From contig CALGAR010000105.1 in assembly GCA_937959285.1 (NCBI GenBank), forward strand, positions 1 to 32,721: a DNA stretch of 32,721 nucleotides, in the 5' to 3' direction. Every line of letters starts with the position of its first letter. Within the stretch, counting starts at the first letter, position 1. A model generated the notes under the pieces. It was given only the letters and a program-made list of their open reading frames with translations. It was not told the DNA's origin and ran no database searches. The translations under genes were made by a program, and so were the position numbers. Origin of the DNA: an uncultured Bryobacterales bacterium (GTDB lineage Bacteria > Acidobacteriota > Terriglobia > Bryobacterales > Bryobacteraceae). Positions 1 to 8,454 of the stretch are shown piece by piece.

Positions 1-530
1 CCGCCCGCCGCAGTAATGTGGTTGTTCTTGATGAGGATCGCGTCAAACAGACCGAGGCGGTGGTTTGTGACACCCCCGGCTGCAGCCGCCATCTTTTCCA
101 AACGCCGCAGTCCGGGCGTCGTCTTCCGGGTATCCAGGATGCGGCATCGGGTGCCCTCCACCGCCTTCGTGTACCGGCGAGCAAGGGTCGCGACGCCGCT
201 AAGACGCTGTATAAAATTCAGCGCTACGCGCTCGCATTCCAGCAGCGTTCGAGCGCGCCCTGCCACCGTAGCTAACAGATCCCCCGGACCGGCGCTCTCA
301 CCGCTCTTTTTGATGAGCTGAAGCTCGTCGATTCCGCCGCGAAGCTCGTAAATCAAGGGAAGCAGTTCGATTCCGGCGAGAGTGATTGGCTCTCGCGCGT
401 AGAAGCCGCCTGAAGCCTTCAGATCCGCGGGAACCGTATATTGCGATGTCACGTCGCCTGAACCGATATCCTCCTCGAGCGCCCGGCGCACGGCATCACG
501 GATCTCGGGATGGGAAACGTCGAACGTCAT
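1..530 (-). CDS. nadC: Quinolinate phosphoribosyltransferase (nicotinate-nucleotide pyrophosphorylase, carboxylating), 3' end cut by window
   Basis: Reading the minus strand from the ATG at 530 gives 176 residues with no stop before the window edge; the family is usually about 280-290 residues, so roughly the last 40% lies outside. The enzyme converts quinolinate and PRPP to nicotinate mononucleotide, CO2 and pyrophosphate in de novo NAD synthesis in the cytoplasm. Family hallmarks seen are EEDIGSGDVTS near residue 20, LNFIQRLSGVAT near 110, LDTRKTTPGLR near 135, and HRLGLFDAILIKNNH near 160; the conserved Arg, Lys and His residues of these motifs line the active site in characterised members. 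The ATG overlaps the valS stop as ATGA, indicating translational coupling. The identification is secure; the missing C-terminus is a window artefact. Confidence 0.93.
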   Translation of the reverse strand, partial: MTFDVSHPEIRDAVRRALEEDIGSGDVTSQYTVPADLKASGGFYAREPITLAGIELLPLIYELRGGIDELQLIKKSGESAGPGDLLATVAGRARTLLECERVALNFIQRLSGVATLARRYTKAVEGTRCRILDTRKTTPGLRRLEKMAAAAGGVTNHRLGLFDAILIKNNHITAAG

Positions 531-3205
531 AGGCGCGCCAGGCTCTCAAGGGCCGCGCGGTTCTTTGCGAGCTGAGCTTCGTATTCTGCAAGCTTTTCGC
601 GAATGCCCTCCACCACCTTTGCAGGCGCCTTGCTGATAAACGTCTCGTCTCCAAGCTGGCGGTGCGAGCTGGCGATCACCTTCTCCAGCCTCTGAATCTC
701 CTTCTCCAGACGCTTCCGCTGCGCTTCCGCCTGCGCAACCGGAACCTTCAGGAGCAGGTCAAAAGCCGGCGTGGATCGCATCGCTGCGCCCTCCAGGTTT
801 GGCGGGGCACCCTCCACGATCTCGAGCCTGATATTACTCAGACGCTCGATCGCGGGCCGCGTCGCCGAAGCGATTCGAACAGCATCACTCTTCGAATAGA
901 GCACGGCTTCGAGCACCTGCTTCGGATCCGAGATCTTGAGATCGGCACGCAGGTTACGGGCTGCCGTGACGATGTCCTGCACAATGTCGATCTCCCGCAT
1001 CGCGACGTGATCGACTGCGGAAGGATCGTACTGGGGATAGCGCGTCAGCGCAATCGAAATCGGCCGGTTGTCCGTCTTCTTCACCAGACGCTGCCACAAC
1101 TCCTCGGTAAGAAACGGCATCACCGGATGCAGCAGCCTGAGGGATATCTCGAACGCCCTGAGCAGATTCCGGATGTGCGCCTTCGATTGCGGCTCCTCCT
1201 GAAGGCGCAGTTTCTTCAACTCTACGTACCAGTCGCAGAACTCGTGCCAGAAGAAGTGGTAGAGCGTATCCGCAGCCTCGTGGTAGCGGTAGTTCTCGAT
1301 CGCGCGACCAGTTAGCTCTGCACACCGGTTCAAACGGCTGAAAATCCACCGGTCTTCGAGCGGGACTTCCAGGCTGCCCTCGGCGGGGTCGCCGACGCTG
1401 CAATCCACGGGATCCAGCTCGTAGCCATCCACTCCGGCGCGCTCCATGTTCAGGAAAATGAAGCGGGCGGCGTTCCAGATCTTGTTCGCGAAGGCGCGGG
1501 CCGCGGCCATCCGGTCCTCGCTGGAAACGATGTCCGTGCCCGGGGCGGCTCCCCGGAGCAAGGAGAAGCGGACCGCGTCGGTGCCGTAACGCTCGATGAC
1601 ATCCAGCGGATCAATTGTATTGCCGCGCGTCTTCGACATCTTCTGCTTCTCGGCGTCCCGGACCAGACCGTGAATGTAGACCTGACGGAACGGAACCTCG
1701 CCGGTGCATTCGAGTCCGAGGACGATCATCCTTGCGACCCAGAAGAAGATGATGTCGAATCCGGTAATCAGCAGCGTGGTTGGGTAGTAGGTGGCCAGAT
1801 CTTGCGTCTTGTCCGGCCAGCCCATGGTGGCAAACGGCCACAATCCGGAACTGAACCAAGTGTCGAGGACGTCCGGGTCCTGTCTCAGGTTCGCCGACCC
1901 GCACTTGCAGCGCGAAGGAGTCTCCCTGGCGACGATGATCTCCGCGCAATCGTCGCAATACCAGGCAGGAATCCGATGGCCCCACCAGAGCTGCCGCGAG
2001 ATACACCAATCGCGGATGTTGTACATCCAGTCGAAGTAGGTCTTCGTCCAGTTCTCCGGGATAAACTTGATCCGGCCGCTCTCCACGGCCTCGATCGCCG
2101 GCTCGGCAAGCGGCTTCATCCGGACGAACCACTGGGTTGAAACCAGCGGCTCCACGATCGTCTTGCACCGCTGGCACCGTCCGGCGCTCAGCGGATAATC
2201 CTCAATCTTCTCCAGGAGGCCTTCTGCGTCGAGCGTCTGGACAATCTGCTGGCGCGCTTCAAACCGGTCCAGCGAAGCAAAGCGTCCCGCATGCTCCGTC
2301 ATCCGGGCATGCTTGTCGATCACCTGTATGCTTGGCAGGTTGTGCCGCCGGCCCGCCTCAAAGTCGTTCGGATCATGCGCTGGCGTCACTTTCACGACGC
2401 CCGTTCCGAACTTGGGATCGGCCATTTCGTCCAGGATGATGGGGATCTCCCGGTTCATCAGCGGGAGCCGCACCGTGCGGCCATGCAGATCCTTGTAGCG
2501 TTCGTCCTCGGGATGGATCGCAACCGCTGTGTCGCCAAGCATCGTCTCGGGCCGGGTAGTGGCGACCACGAGGTAACGGTCCGTGCCGATCACCGGATAC
2601 CGGATGTGCCAGAGGTGCCCTTGTGTCTCCTCATGCACGACTTCAAGATCAGAGAGCGCCGTAAGACACCGGGGGCACCAGTTGATCATGAAGTCGCCAC
2701 GGTAAATCAGGCCCTTCTCATACAGGCGGACAAAGACCTCGCGTACGACGCGCGAAAAGCCGGGGTCCAGGGTGAAACGCTCGCGGCTCCAGTCGCAGGA
2801 GGCTCCTGTACGGATCATCTGCCGCTTGATGGTGTCGCCGTACAATTCCTTCCACTGCCACACCCGCCGCTCAAATTCTTCCCGTCCGAGCTGATGCCGG
2901 CTGATTCCCTCCTTAGCCAGTTCCCGCTCGACGACCATTTGCGTCGCGATACCAGCGTGGTCGGTTCCGGGTAGCCAAAGAGTGTTATCACCGAGCATCC
3001 GGTGCCAGCGAACCGTTACGTCAATCTCCGTGTGCTCGAGCATATGCCCCATATGCAACGAGCCTGTGACGTTGGGCGGGGGGATTACCAGTGAGAAGAC
3101 CCGGCCGGTAGCGGAGGGGTCAGCCCGAAAGATACCGGAGTCAATCCACCATTGCGCCCAATGCGGTTCAAACTGTTGAGGAAGATAGACTTTATCAATC
3201 TGCAT
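527..3205 (-). CDS. valS: Valyl-tRNA synthetase
   Basis: This is an 892-residue class I aminoacyl-tRNA synthetase that charges tRNA-Val in the cytoplasm. The ATP-binding HIGH motif appears as HMGH at residues 51-54 after PPPNVTGSL. The second signature is KMSKTRGN near residues 520-530, with Thr in place of the usual Ser. A central editing (CP1) domain with TTRPETMLGDTAVA is present, and zinc-finger-like CxxC pairs are visible. The C-terminus is the arm coiled coil typical of ValRS, rich in Lys and Glu. The ATG at 3205 is chosen because homology to other ValRS begins right after it; a TTG at 3250 would add 15 unsupported residues. Neither start has a clear Shine-Dalgarno. It is coupled to nadC through ATGA and separated by about 100 bp from the upstream amidohydrolase gene. 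Confidence 0.95.
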   Translation of the reverse strand: MQIDKVYLPQQFEPHWAQWWIDSGIFRADPSATGRVFSLVIPPPNVTGSLHMGHMLEHTEIDVTVRWHRMLGDNTLWLPGTDHAGIATQMVVERELAKEGISRHQLGREEFERRVWQWKELYGDTIKRQMIRTGASCDWSRERFTLDPGFSRVVREVFVRLYEKGLIYRGDFMINWCPRCLTALSDLEVVHEETQGHLWHIRYPVIGTDRYLVVATTRPETMLGDTAVAIHPEDERYKDLHGRTVRLPLMNREIPIILDEMADPKFGTGVVKVTPAHDPNDFEAGRRHNLPSIQVIDKHARMTEHAGRFASLDRFEARQQIVQTLDAEGLLEKIEDYPLSAGRCQRCKTIVEPLVSTQWFVRMKPLAEPAIEAVESGRIKFIPENWTKTYFDWMYNIRDWCISRQLWWGHRIPAWYCDDCAEIIVARETPSRCKCGSANLRQDPDVLDTWFSSGLWPFATMGWPDKTQDLATYYPTTLLITGFDIIFFWVARMIVLGLECTGEVPFRQVYIHGLVRDAEKQKMSKTRGNTIDPLDVIERYGTDAVRFSLLRGAAPGTDIVSSEDRMAAARAFANKIWNAARFIFLNMERAGVDGYELDPVDCSVGDPAEGSLEVPLEDRWIFSRLNRCAELTGRAIENYRYHEAADTLYHFFWHEFCDWYVELKKLRLQEEPQSKAHIRNLLRAFEISLRLLHPVMPFLTEELWQRLVKKTDNRPISIALTRYPQYDPSAVDHVAMREIDIVQDIVTAARNLRADLKISDPKQVLEAVLYSKSDAVRIASATRPAIERLSNIRLEIVEGAPPNLEGAAMRSTPAFDLLLKVPVAQAEAQRKRLEKEIQRLEKVIASSHRQLGDETFISKAPAKVVEGIREKLAEYEAQLAKNRAALESLARL

Positions 3206-3306
3206 TGGGGAAATACCAATATAACATGCAGGTACAAAAGCCCCCTTCAAATGCGAAAGTAAGCAACATTTCCGCCTACTCTTGTTAGCGCATTGCCATC
3301 GGAAGC

Positions 3307-4242
3307 TCAGCTTGGGAAGCGGAAGAGGCGGGCCGCATTTAGCCCGCGGATCTTGGCGCGATCCGCTTCTGTCGCGAAATCGAACAGCTCCTCGAACATT
3401 GCGACATTCCGCTCGAACTCCGGCATGCTCATGCCGAGCCCGCCCCAGAGCAGCCGGTCGGGGCCAAACGCCTCGTAGGTTCGGCGTATGAGCGGCTTGA
3501 CGTCGCGGTGGGGATAGTCTTGCTTCGACGAATAGCCGATACCCGAAATCTTCATATAGACCTTCGGCAGCTTCGCCATGCGGAGGACCTGCTCATACTG
3601 TTCCGGCGTCCCCTGACCCGATCTCGCCAGATGATCGAGGATTACGGGCGTGTCCCGGAATTCGCTGGACAGAGCATGGATCTCGGGCGCGTGATACGGG
3701 ATGAAGTGCATCTGGATGGCAAGACCGAGTTCGTGGGCCTTGCGCCAGGTGAGCTTCATCTGCGGGTGCTTGAGGTCGCGGTCGCGGATCGCGCCGCTGG
3801 TCGTGGGAGGGACTCCCGGTTCACGGTTTACGTGAATGCGGAGAGCAACGATCCGTCTGGGGTTCCGCTTGACGAGCTCCGTCATCCGGTCGAGCGTGGC
3901 TGGTGCGATCGGATCGAACAGGCAGGTGCCTTTAAAGAAGCCAGGCGAGGGCTCCGACGCGAAGCAGTGCTCCAGGTAGCTGTGGTCGTCCTGATAAGGC
4001 TCCGGATGGACGATCAGGGCGTGATCGATCTTCGCCGCACGCACGAATTTGACATAGTCTTCAAGCGGCCTCGGCGCCGGACGATAGACAGCATTCCGGT
4101 GATACGGGAATCGCTTCTGATCCGCCGCAAACAGATGGATATGCGTATCGATGAGCAGCCCGCGCGGCCGCGGCGCCGCGTAAGCGCAGGCTGCCGATAC
4201 AGCCGAAACAAGCAAACGCCGGCGAGTGAGACGTCGGAACAT
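3307..4242 (-). CDS. Exported amidohydrolase-2 family protein with a degenerate active site
   Basis: The 311-residue protein starts with a Tat-like signal (TRRRLLV at residues 6-12, then a short hydrophobic stretch ending near AYAAP). The mature part is a TIM-barrel metal-dependent hydrolase of the Amidohydro_2 type: the first-strand DTHIHLF (His34 and His36) and later histidines in IQMHFIPYH and VILDHLAR are visible. In most family members the last strand carries G-S-D-x-P, where Asp is a metal ligand or catalytic base. Here the matching place reads LLWGGLGMSMPEF, so that Asp is missing, and hydrolytic activity is uncertain. Substrate is unknown. It starts 10 bp after the squalene-hopene cyclase stop on the same strand, so co-transcription is likely, although no good Shine-Dalgarno is seen. 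Confidence 0.8.
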   Translation of the reverse strand: MFRRLTRRRLLVSAVSAACAYAAPRPRGLLIDTHIHLFAADQKRFPYHRNAVYRPAPRPLEDYVKFVRAAKIDHALIVHPEPYQDDHSYLEHCFASEPSPGFFKGTCLFDPIAPATLDRMTELVKRNPRRIVALRIHVNREPGVPPTTSGAIRDRDLKHPQMKLTWRKAHELGLAIQMHFIPYHAPEIHALSSEFRDTPVILDHLARSGQGTPEQYEQVLRMAKLPKVYMKISGIGYSSKQDYPHRDVKPLIRRTYEAFGPDRLLWGGLGMSMPEFERNVAMFEELFDFATEADRAKIRGLNAARLFRFPS

Positions 4243-4252
4243 CAGGTAGAGT

Positions 4253-6244
4253 CTACCCGATCCAACCCGTCGGTGCAGCTTCCGGTTGATTTAACTTCCG
4301 CCAGGTCGCGAGCGCCAGCAGCGGGAAGTAATTGCGGTACATGTGATAGTTCAGGTAGAAGACATTCGGGAATCCCGTGCCCGTCGCCAGTTCTTCTCCC
4401 CAGGTTCCGTCCGGCCGCTGCGTGTCGAGCAGGTAGCGAATCCCCTTCGAAACGGCTGCGGAGTTCTGCTCTCCTGCCGCCATCAAGCCGAGCAGGGCCC
4501 AAGCAGTCTGCGAAGGCGTGCTCTCCGCCCGCACAAAGCGCTCCACCTGATAGCTGGCGCAGCTTTCACCCCACCCGCCGTCAGAATTCTGAACGGACTG
4601 GAGCCAAGCAGCACCTTTTTGAATGGCATTTCGGGCGGCAATGTCTCCAGTCGCCTGCAATCCCCGAATGGCGAGGAAGGTGCCATAGATGTAGTTGACG
4701 CCCCAGCGCCCATACCAACTGCCGTTTTCCTCCTGTTCGCCGAGCAGGAAGCGAATTCCGCCCTGGATGGCCGGATGCCGGGCGTCAAAGCCGCGACGGC
4801 ACAGGGCTTCCAGTACTCGGCCGGTGATGTCCGGGCACGTGGGATCCAGCATCGCGTTATGGTCCGCGAACGGAACCTTGTTCAGGATGCTCCAATTGTT
4901 GTCCACGTCGAAGGCTGCCCATCCACCATCGCTCGATTGCATTCCCAGGAGCCAGTTGATCGCCCGCCGTTCCGTCGCCTCCTGCGCGGCAGGGTTGGAC
5001 GCTTTTCCGTGCAACAGCGCCAGCAGGACCATGGCGGTGTCATCGATGTCCGGGTAGTATTCGTTGGCAAACTCGAAGGCCCACCCGGAGGGTACCAGAT
5101 CGGGGCGTTTGACGGACCAGTCCCCGCGCCGCCGAATCTCCTTGCTGATTAACCAGTCCGCGGCCCGCGTCAGCGCCTCTGGCGCTGCAATACCGGCTTC
5201 GCCGAGCGCGAACGTGGCGATCGCGGTGTCCCAAACGGGCGAAAGGCACGGCTGGAACTCAAAACGATCCTCGGTCTCAATCAACAGGTCGTAGAACTGA
5301 TTGCGAGCTTGAACGAGGTCGGGATGATCCAAAGGATAGCCGAGGGAGTCCAGGGCCATAATGAAGTACATCATGGCCGGGTAGATGGCTCCGAGTCCTT
5401 CTGTATAGCGCGTACGGTCAATCATCCAGTGTTCCGCCTCGCGAAGGGCAGCAGACCGGATGTCCCGCAGACCGCGCCGTTCCCACAGCTTAAAGAACTT
5501 ATCGACCTGATGAAACAGCTTGGACGCCAGTCCTCCGCGGCTCGGCAGGGTCAGTTTCTTGCCGGGAAGAAACAGTTCGTCAAGAGTGCAACCCGCGGGA
5601 GCCGGGCGCTGTTTGCCGATGGCCTGCACGATGGACAGCGGCACCAGGATGGCCCGGGTCCACGACGACATTTCATAGAGGACTCCACCCGGGAGGAGCA
5701 CGATCTCGGGCGGAACCGTCGGCGTATACTTTCGCGGGTAGAGTCCGAAGAGGCTTAGATTGATCTTGACGTAGCTGTTCGCGTCCTGAATTCCGCCGAG
5801 GCGCAAAATGCATTGACGCGCCCGCTGCATCTCCGGCGAGTTCGGGTCGACGCCTGCGAGCTTCAAAGCCGCGTAGGCTTTTACGGATGCACTCAGCTCG
5901 GCCGGACCTTTGGGATAGATATTAAATCCGCCGTCCGGAAGCTGCCGTTCGAGAATCGAGCGACATGCCTTGTCGATCCGGTTCCGGCAGGGCGGATTCC
6001 AAGTACCGCCGTCCGGCGGGTGCAACCAAAGCTCGAGAAGAACATAATCCGATTCCAGGGTAGTGTCAGCCGTGAGTTCCCCGCACCAATAGCCCTCCCG
6101 GCTTTGAAGTGACAAAAGCGCGCAGCTCTGCCGCTGGATGGCCTCCCCGACCTTTTCGGCCAGCGCTCGCTTTTCAGCGGCGTGCGAGACAATACTGCGT
6201 CTGGTGCGGGATTCCGAAGGCGCCACCCACTCAAATCCACTCAT
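4253..6244 (-). CDS. shc: Squalene-hopene cyclase
   Basis: This 663-residue prenyltransferase-like enzyme cyclises squalene to hopene or hopanol, the first committed step of hopanoid synthesis, at the inner face of the cytoplasmic membrane. The catalytic acid motif DxDDTA is present as DIDDTA at residues 399-404. Several QW repeats are visible, among them QSSDGGWAAFD, QEENGSWYGRWGV and QNSDGGWGES, along with the substrate-pocket sequence GVNYIYGT. Length matches the family (about 630-680). The ATG at 6244 has only a weak, distant GAGG upstream. The gene is transcribed divergently from the thiamine-diphosphate enzyme, with 172 bp between the starts. No other hopanoid gene (hpnC/D/E, hpnH) is visible in the window. 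Confidence 0.95.
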   Translation of the reverse strand: MSGFEWVAPSESRTRRSIVSHAAEKRALAEKVGEAIQRQSCALLSLQSREGYWCGELTADTTLESDYVLLELWLHPPDGGTWNPPCRNRIDKACRSILERQLPDGGFNIYPKGPAELSASVKAYAALKLAGVDPNSPEMQRARQCILRLGGIQDANSYVKINLSLFGLYPRKYTPTVPPEIVLLPGGVLYEMSSWTRAILVPLSIVQAIGKQRPAPAGCTLDELFLPGKKLTLPSRGGLASKLFHQVDKFFKLWERRGLRDIRSAALREAEHWMIDRTRYTEGLGAIYPAMMYFIMALDSLGYPLDHPDLVQARNQFYDLLIETEDRFEFQPCLSPVWDTAIATFALGEAGIAAPEALTRAADWLISKEIRRRGDWSVKRPDLVPSGWAFEFANEYYPDIDDTAMVLLALLHGKASNPAAQEATERRAINWLLGMQSSDGGWAAFDVDNNWSILNKVPFADHNAMLDPTCPDITGRVLEALCRRGFDARHPAIQGGIRFLLGEQEENGSWYGRWGVNYIYGTFLAIRGLQATGDIAARNAIQKGAAWLQSVQNSDGGWGESCASYQVERFVRAESTPSQTAWALLGLMAAGEQNSAAVSKGIRYLLDTQRPDGTWGEELATGTGFPNVFYLNYHMYRNYFPLLALATWRKLNQPEAAPTGWIG

Positions 6245-6416
6245 TCGGAGTACTAAACCTCATAAGACAAAGATCGATTTCCCACTCATTACCAGTATTG
6301 CATTTCGAATTCTCACGATCGAGTGGGCAGACGCCGATCTTTCGCCGGCGGTTCTCGGCGTGACGCATCTTCATGGCTCCGATTTCGATGTGTGGTTTGA
6401 TGAAGGAATACTGGCA
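6245..6416. promoter_or_regulatory. Divergent intergenic region with a two-block inverted repeat
   Basis: This 172-bp gap lies between the starts of the cyclase (minus) and the thiamine-diphosphate enzyme (plus), so it must carry both promoters. It contains a two-block inverted repeat: AGATCG (6271-6276) and CCCACTC (6281-6287) are mirrored by GAGTGGG (6321-6327) and CGATCT (6335-6340). The matched bases total 13, with unequal spacers, which could be a bipartite operator or chance. AAGGA at 6403-6407 is a good Shine-Dalgarno for the plus-strand gene. No convincing -35/-10 pair was found on either strand. Confidence 0.4.
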
Positions 6417-7967
6417 ATGAACGGCGCTGAATGTCTCTTAAGAACGCTTTTGATTAACGGCGTGAACGTCTGCTTCATGAACCCGGGGACGTCGGAAATG
6501 CAGTTCGTCTCCGCGCTGGATCGCGTGCCTGAGATGCGGGGAATCCTGTGTCTTGTGGAGGGAGTCTGTTCGGGGGCCGCAGATGGTTATGCAAGGATGC
6601 TGGGGAGGCCGGCTTCGACTCTTCTTCATCTCGGTCCGGGTCTTGCCAACGCGCTGTCGAACTTCCACAACGCTAGAAAGGCCCGATCACCGGTCGTCAG
6701 CATCGTAGGTGAGCACTCGACCCACCATCTTCCCTATAACGCGCCGCTCACAGCCGACATTCCAGCCTTCGCACGCACGGTTTCCAATTGTGTCCGGGTC
6801 CTCGAAACCCCTGAGCAGATGGGTGCAGCGGCTTCGGCAGCAGTCGAAGCGGCACGGCGACCACCTGGGCAAATCGCCACTCTGATCATTCCTGCCGACT
6901 TCTCATGGAGCCCGGCAGGCGGCGTCGGGGAGCGGGTTAATCCACGTCCTAAATCGATTCCCGGCTCGGAGAAAATCCGTCACGCTGCTTCAATCCTGAG
7001 ATCGGGAGCTCGTGTTGGTATCCTTCTTGGAGGCTCCTCGCTGCTTCAGCCTGGCCTCCTGGCAGCTGGGAGAATCCATGCAGCGAGCAAGACTTTGGTT
7101 CTTGCCGATCGCAATGCGGCTCGTTACGAACGTGGCCGCGGTCTGTTTGCACCTAAACGCATCCCCTACTTTCCGGAGCCAGCCAACGATCTACTCGCCG
7201 GCCTCACCCATTTGATTCTGGTCGAGACCCAGCCGCCTGTCTCTTTCTTTGGGTACCCCGGACAGCGCAGTCTGGTGGCGCCGGAAAACTGCGAGTACCA
7301 TGTGCTGGCGTCGCCGGAAGAGGATGGGGCAGCTGCGCTCGAAATGCTCGCGGCAGAGCTCGGCGCAGATGCTGCGCCGGAGATGACGCATCCGAACGCG
7401 CCTTCCCTGCCCAAAGACGCTCCGCTGACACCATCGGTCATTGGACAGATCGTGGCAGCTATGCTTCCTGAGGGCGCCATTATCTCTGATGAAATGGTCT
7501 CATCGAGCGAAGCAGTCTGGCCGCATCTCGGCTCCGCTTTGCCTCACAGCCACTTACCCGTGACGGGAGGATCGATCGGCCAGGGCCTTCCAGTCGCCCT
7601 GGGCGCTGCGATCGCCTGCCCCGACCGCAAGGTAGTTGCGCTCGAAGCCGATGGCAGCGCAATGTACTCCCTACAGGCTCTCTGGACGATCGCCCGGGAG
7701 AACTTGGATGTCACGGTCGTGATCTTCGCGAATCGATGCTACCGTATCCTCGACGTCGAAAGAGAACGCACCAAAGCAGGGAGCTTTGGTCCGCGTGCCA
7801 ACGACATGATTGACATTGGAAGGCCCGACATCGACTTCGTCCTGCTCGCTCAAGGATTGGGCATTCCGGCTACCCGGGTCGATAACAGCCGGGCGTTTGC
7901 TGCCCGGTTTCGGGCGGCGATGGAGGAACGTGGTCCAAGCCTGATCGAGGCGGTCCTGTGCTCCTAA
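6417..7967 (+). CDS. Thiamine-diphosphate-dependent enzyme, acetolactate-synthase-like
   Basis: This 516-residue protein has the three-domain layout of the acetolactate synthase / benzoylformate decarboxylase superfamily. The N-terminal PYR domain carries the catalytic glutamate as LVEG (Glu48), after MNPGTSEM. The C-terminal PP domain has the diphosphate-Mg motif beginning EADGSAMYSLQ near residue 410 and ending at IFANR about 27 residues later, where Asn ligates the metal. The reaction is a 2-oxoacid decarboxylation or carboligation, but the substrate cannot be read from the sequence; at 516 residues it is shorter than classical IlvB and resembles the ungrouped acetolactate synthase-like clade. 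The ATG at 6417 is preferred over upstream in-frame starts because AAGGA lies at the right distance and homology begins here. It ends 4 bp from the convergent GNAT gene. Confidence 0.85.
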   Translation: MNGAECLLRTLLINGVNVCFMNPGTSEMQFVSALDRVPEMRGILCLVEGVCSGAADGYARMLGRPASTLLHLGPGLANALSNFHNARKARSPVVSIVGEHSTHHLPYNAPLTADIPAFARTVSNCVRVLETPEQMGAAASAAVEAARRPPGQIATLIIPADFSWSPAGGVGERVNPRPKSIPGSEKIRHAASILRSGARVGILLGGSSLLQPGLLAAGRIHAASKTLVLADRNAARYERGRGLFAPKRIPYFPEPANDLLAGLTHLILVETQPPVSFFGYPGQRSLVAPENCEYHVLASPEEDGAAALEMLAAELGADAAPEMTHPNAPSLPKDAPLTPSVIGQIVAAMLPEGAIISDEMVSSSEAVWPHLGSALPHSHLPVTGGSIGQGLPVALGAAIACPDRKVVALEADGSAMYSLQALWTIARENLDVTVVIFANRCYRILDVERERTKAGSFGPRANDMIDIGRPDIDFVLLAQGLGIPATRVDNSRAFAARFRAAMEERGPSLIEAVLCS

Positions 7968-7971
7968 AAGC

Positions 7972-8439
7972 TCAATGGGCGCTGCGGACTAATACGAAGT
8001 CTTTCTCGAAGATCTGGTAGGATGTCCGCTGCATCCCAAGGCTGGCGTAGGTGCGTTGCGCCTTTGCGTTGCCGCCTTCAACGTAAAGTCTCAATCCGCA
8101 GACACCAGGCAGATCCCTTGCCTGTTTCTCTACATGCTCGTACAAAGCTCGAAACACTCCACGTCGGCGATGCTCAGGACTTACATAGACGCTCTGAATC
8201 CACCAGAAAGTCCCGTTGCGCCAGTCGCTCCACTCGAACGTGATCATCATCTGCCCGACTACCCGGCCTTCGACTTCGGCAACCCAATAGAAGCCTCTGC
8301 TCGGATCAGAGAGGACCGCTTTCACACCGCAGCGGAGCCTCTCGCGATCCAGTATCAGGCCTTCCGTCTCGAAAGCCATGGCGGCATTGAAGTCGACTAG
8401 CGTGTCGAGATCTTGAATCGTTCCCTGCCGGATAATCAC
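7972..8439 (-). CDS. GNAT-family N-acetyltransferase
   Basis: The 155-residue protein has the GNAT fold signatures. Strand 4 followed by the acetyl-CoA pyrophosphate loop appears as IQSVYVSPEHRRRGVFRAL (around residues 80-98), matching the V-x-P-x-x-R-x-x-G-x motif A. A C-terminal GNAKAQRTYASLGMQRT segment matches motif B, where Asn and Tyr normally contact CoA. It would transfer acetyl from acetyl-CoA to an unknown amine in the cytoplasm. The start is GTG at 8439. The gene lies only 15 bp after the last gene of the phage-like cluster and on the same strand, so it may be co-transcribed with it, either as an accessory gene or by read-through. Convergent with the thiamine-diphosphate enzyme. 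Confidence 0.88.
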   Translation of the reverse strand: MIIRQGTIQDLDTLVDFNAAMAFETEGLILDRERLRCGVKAVLSDPSRGFYWVAEVEGRVVGQMMITFEWSDWRNGTFWWIQSVYVSPEHRRRGVFRALYEHVEKQARDLPGVCGLRLYVEGGNAKAQRTYASLGMQRTSYQIFEKDFVLVRSAH

Positions 8440-8454
8440 TGGATCGATTCTAGC

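Noticed and set aside
16..321. Plus-strand frames at the left edge
   Set aside because: The minus strand here encodes nadC with conserved motifs, so these are shadows.
3206..3306. valS promoter with TATATT about 15 bp before the start
   Set aside because: No -35 box at suitable spacing could be found, and the leader would be very short; not supported well enough to list.
3508..4698. Plus-strand open frame of 396 codons across the amidohydrolase and cyclase genes
   Set aside because: It crosses two well-supported minus-strand genes, and its translation is low-complexity and Arg-rich without any motif.
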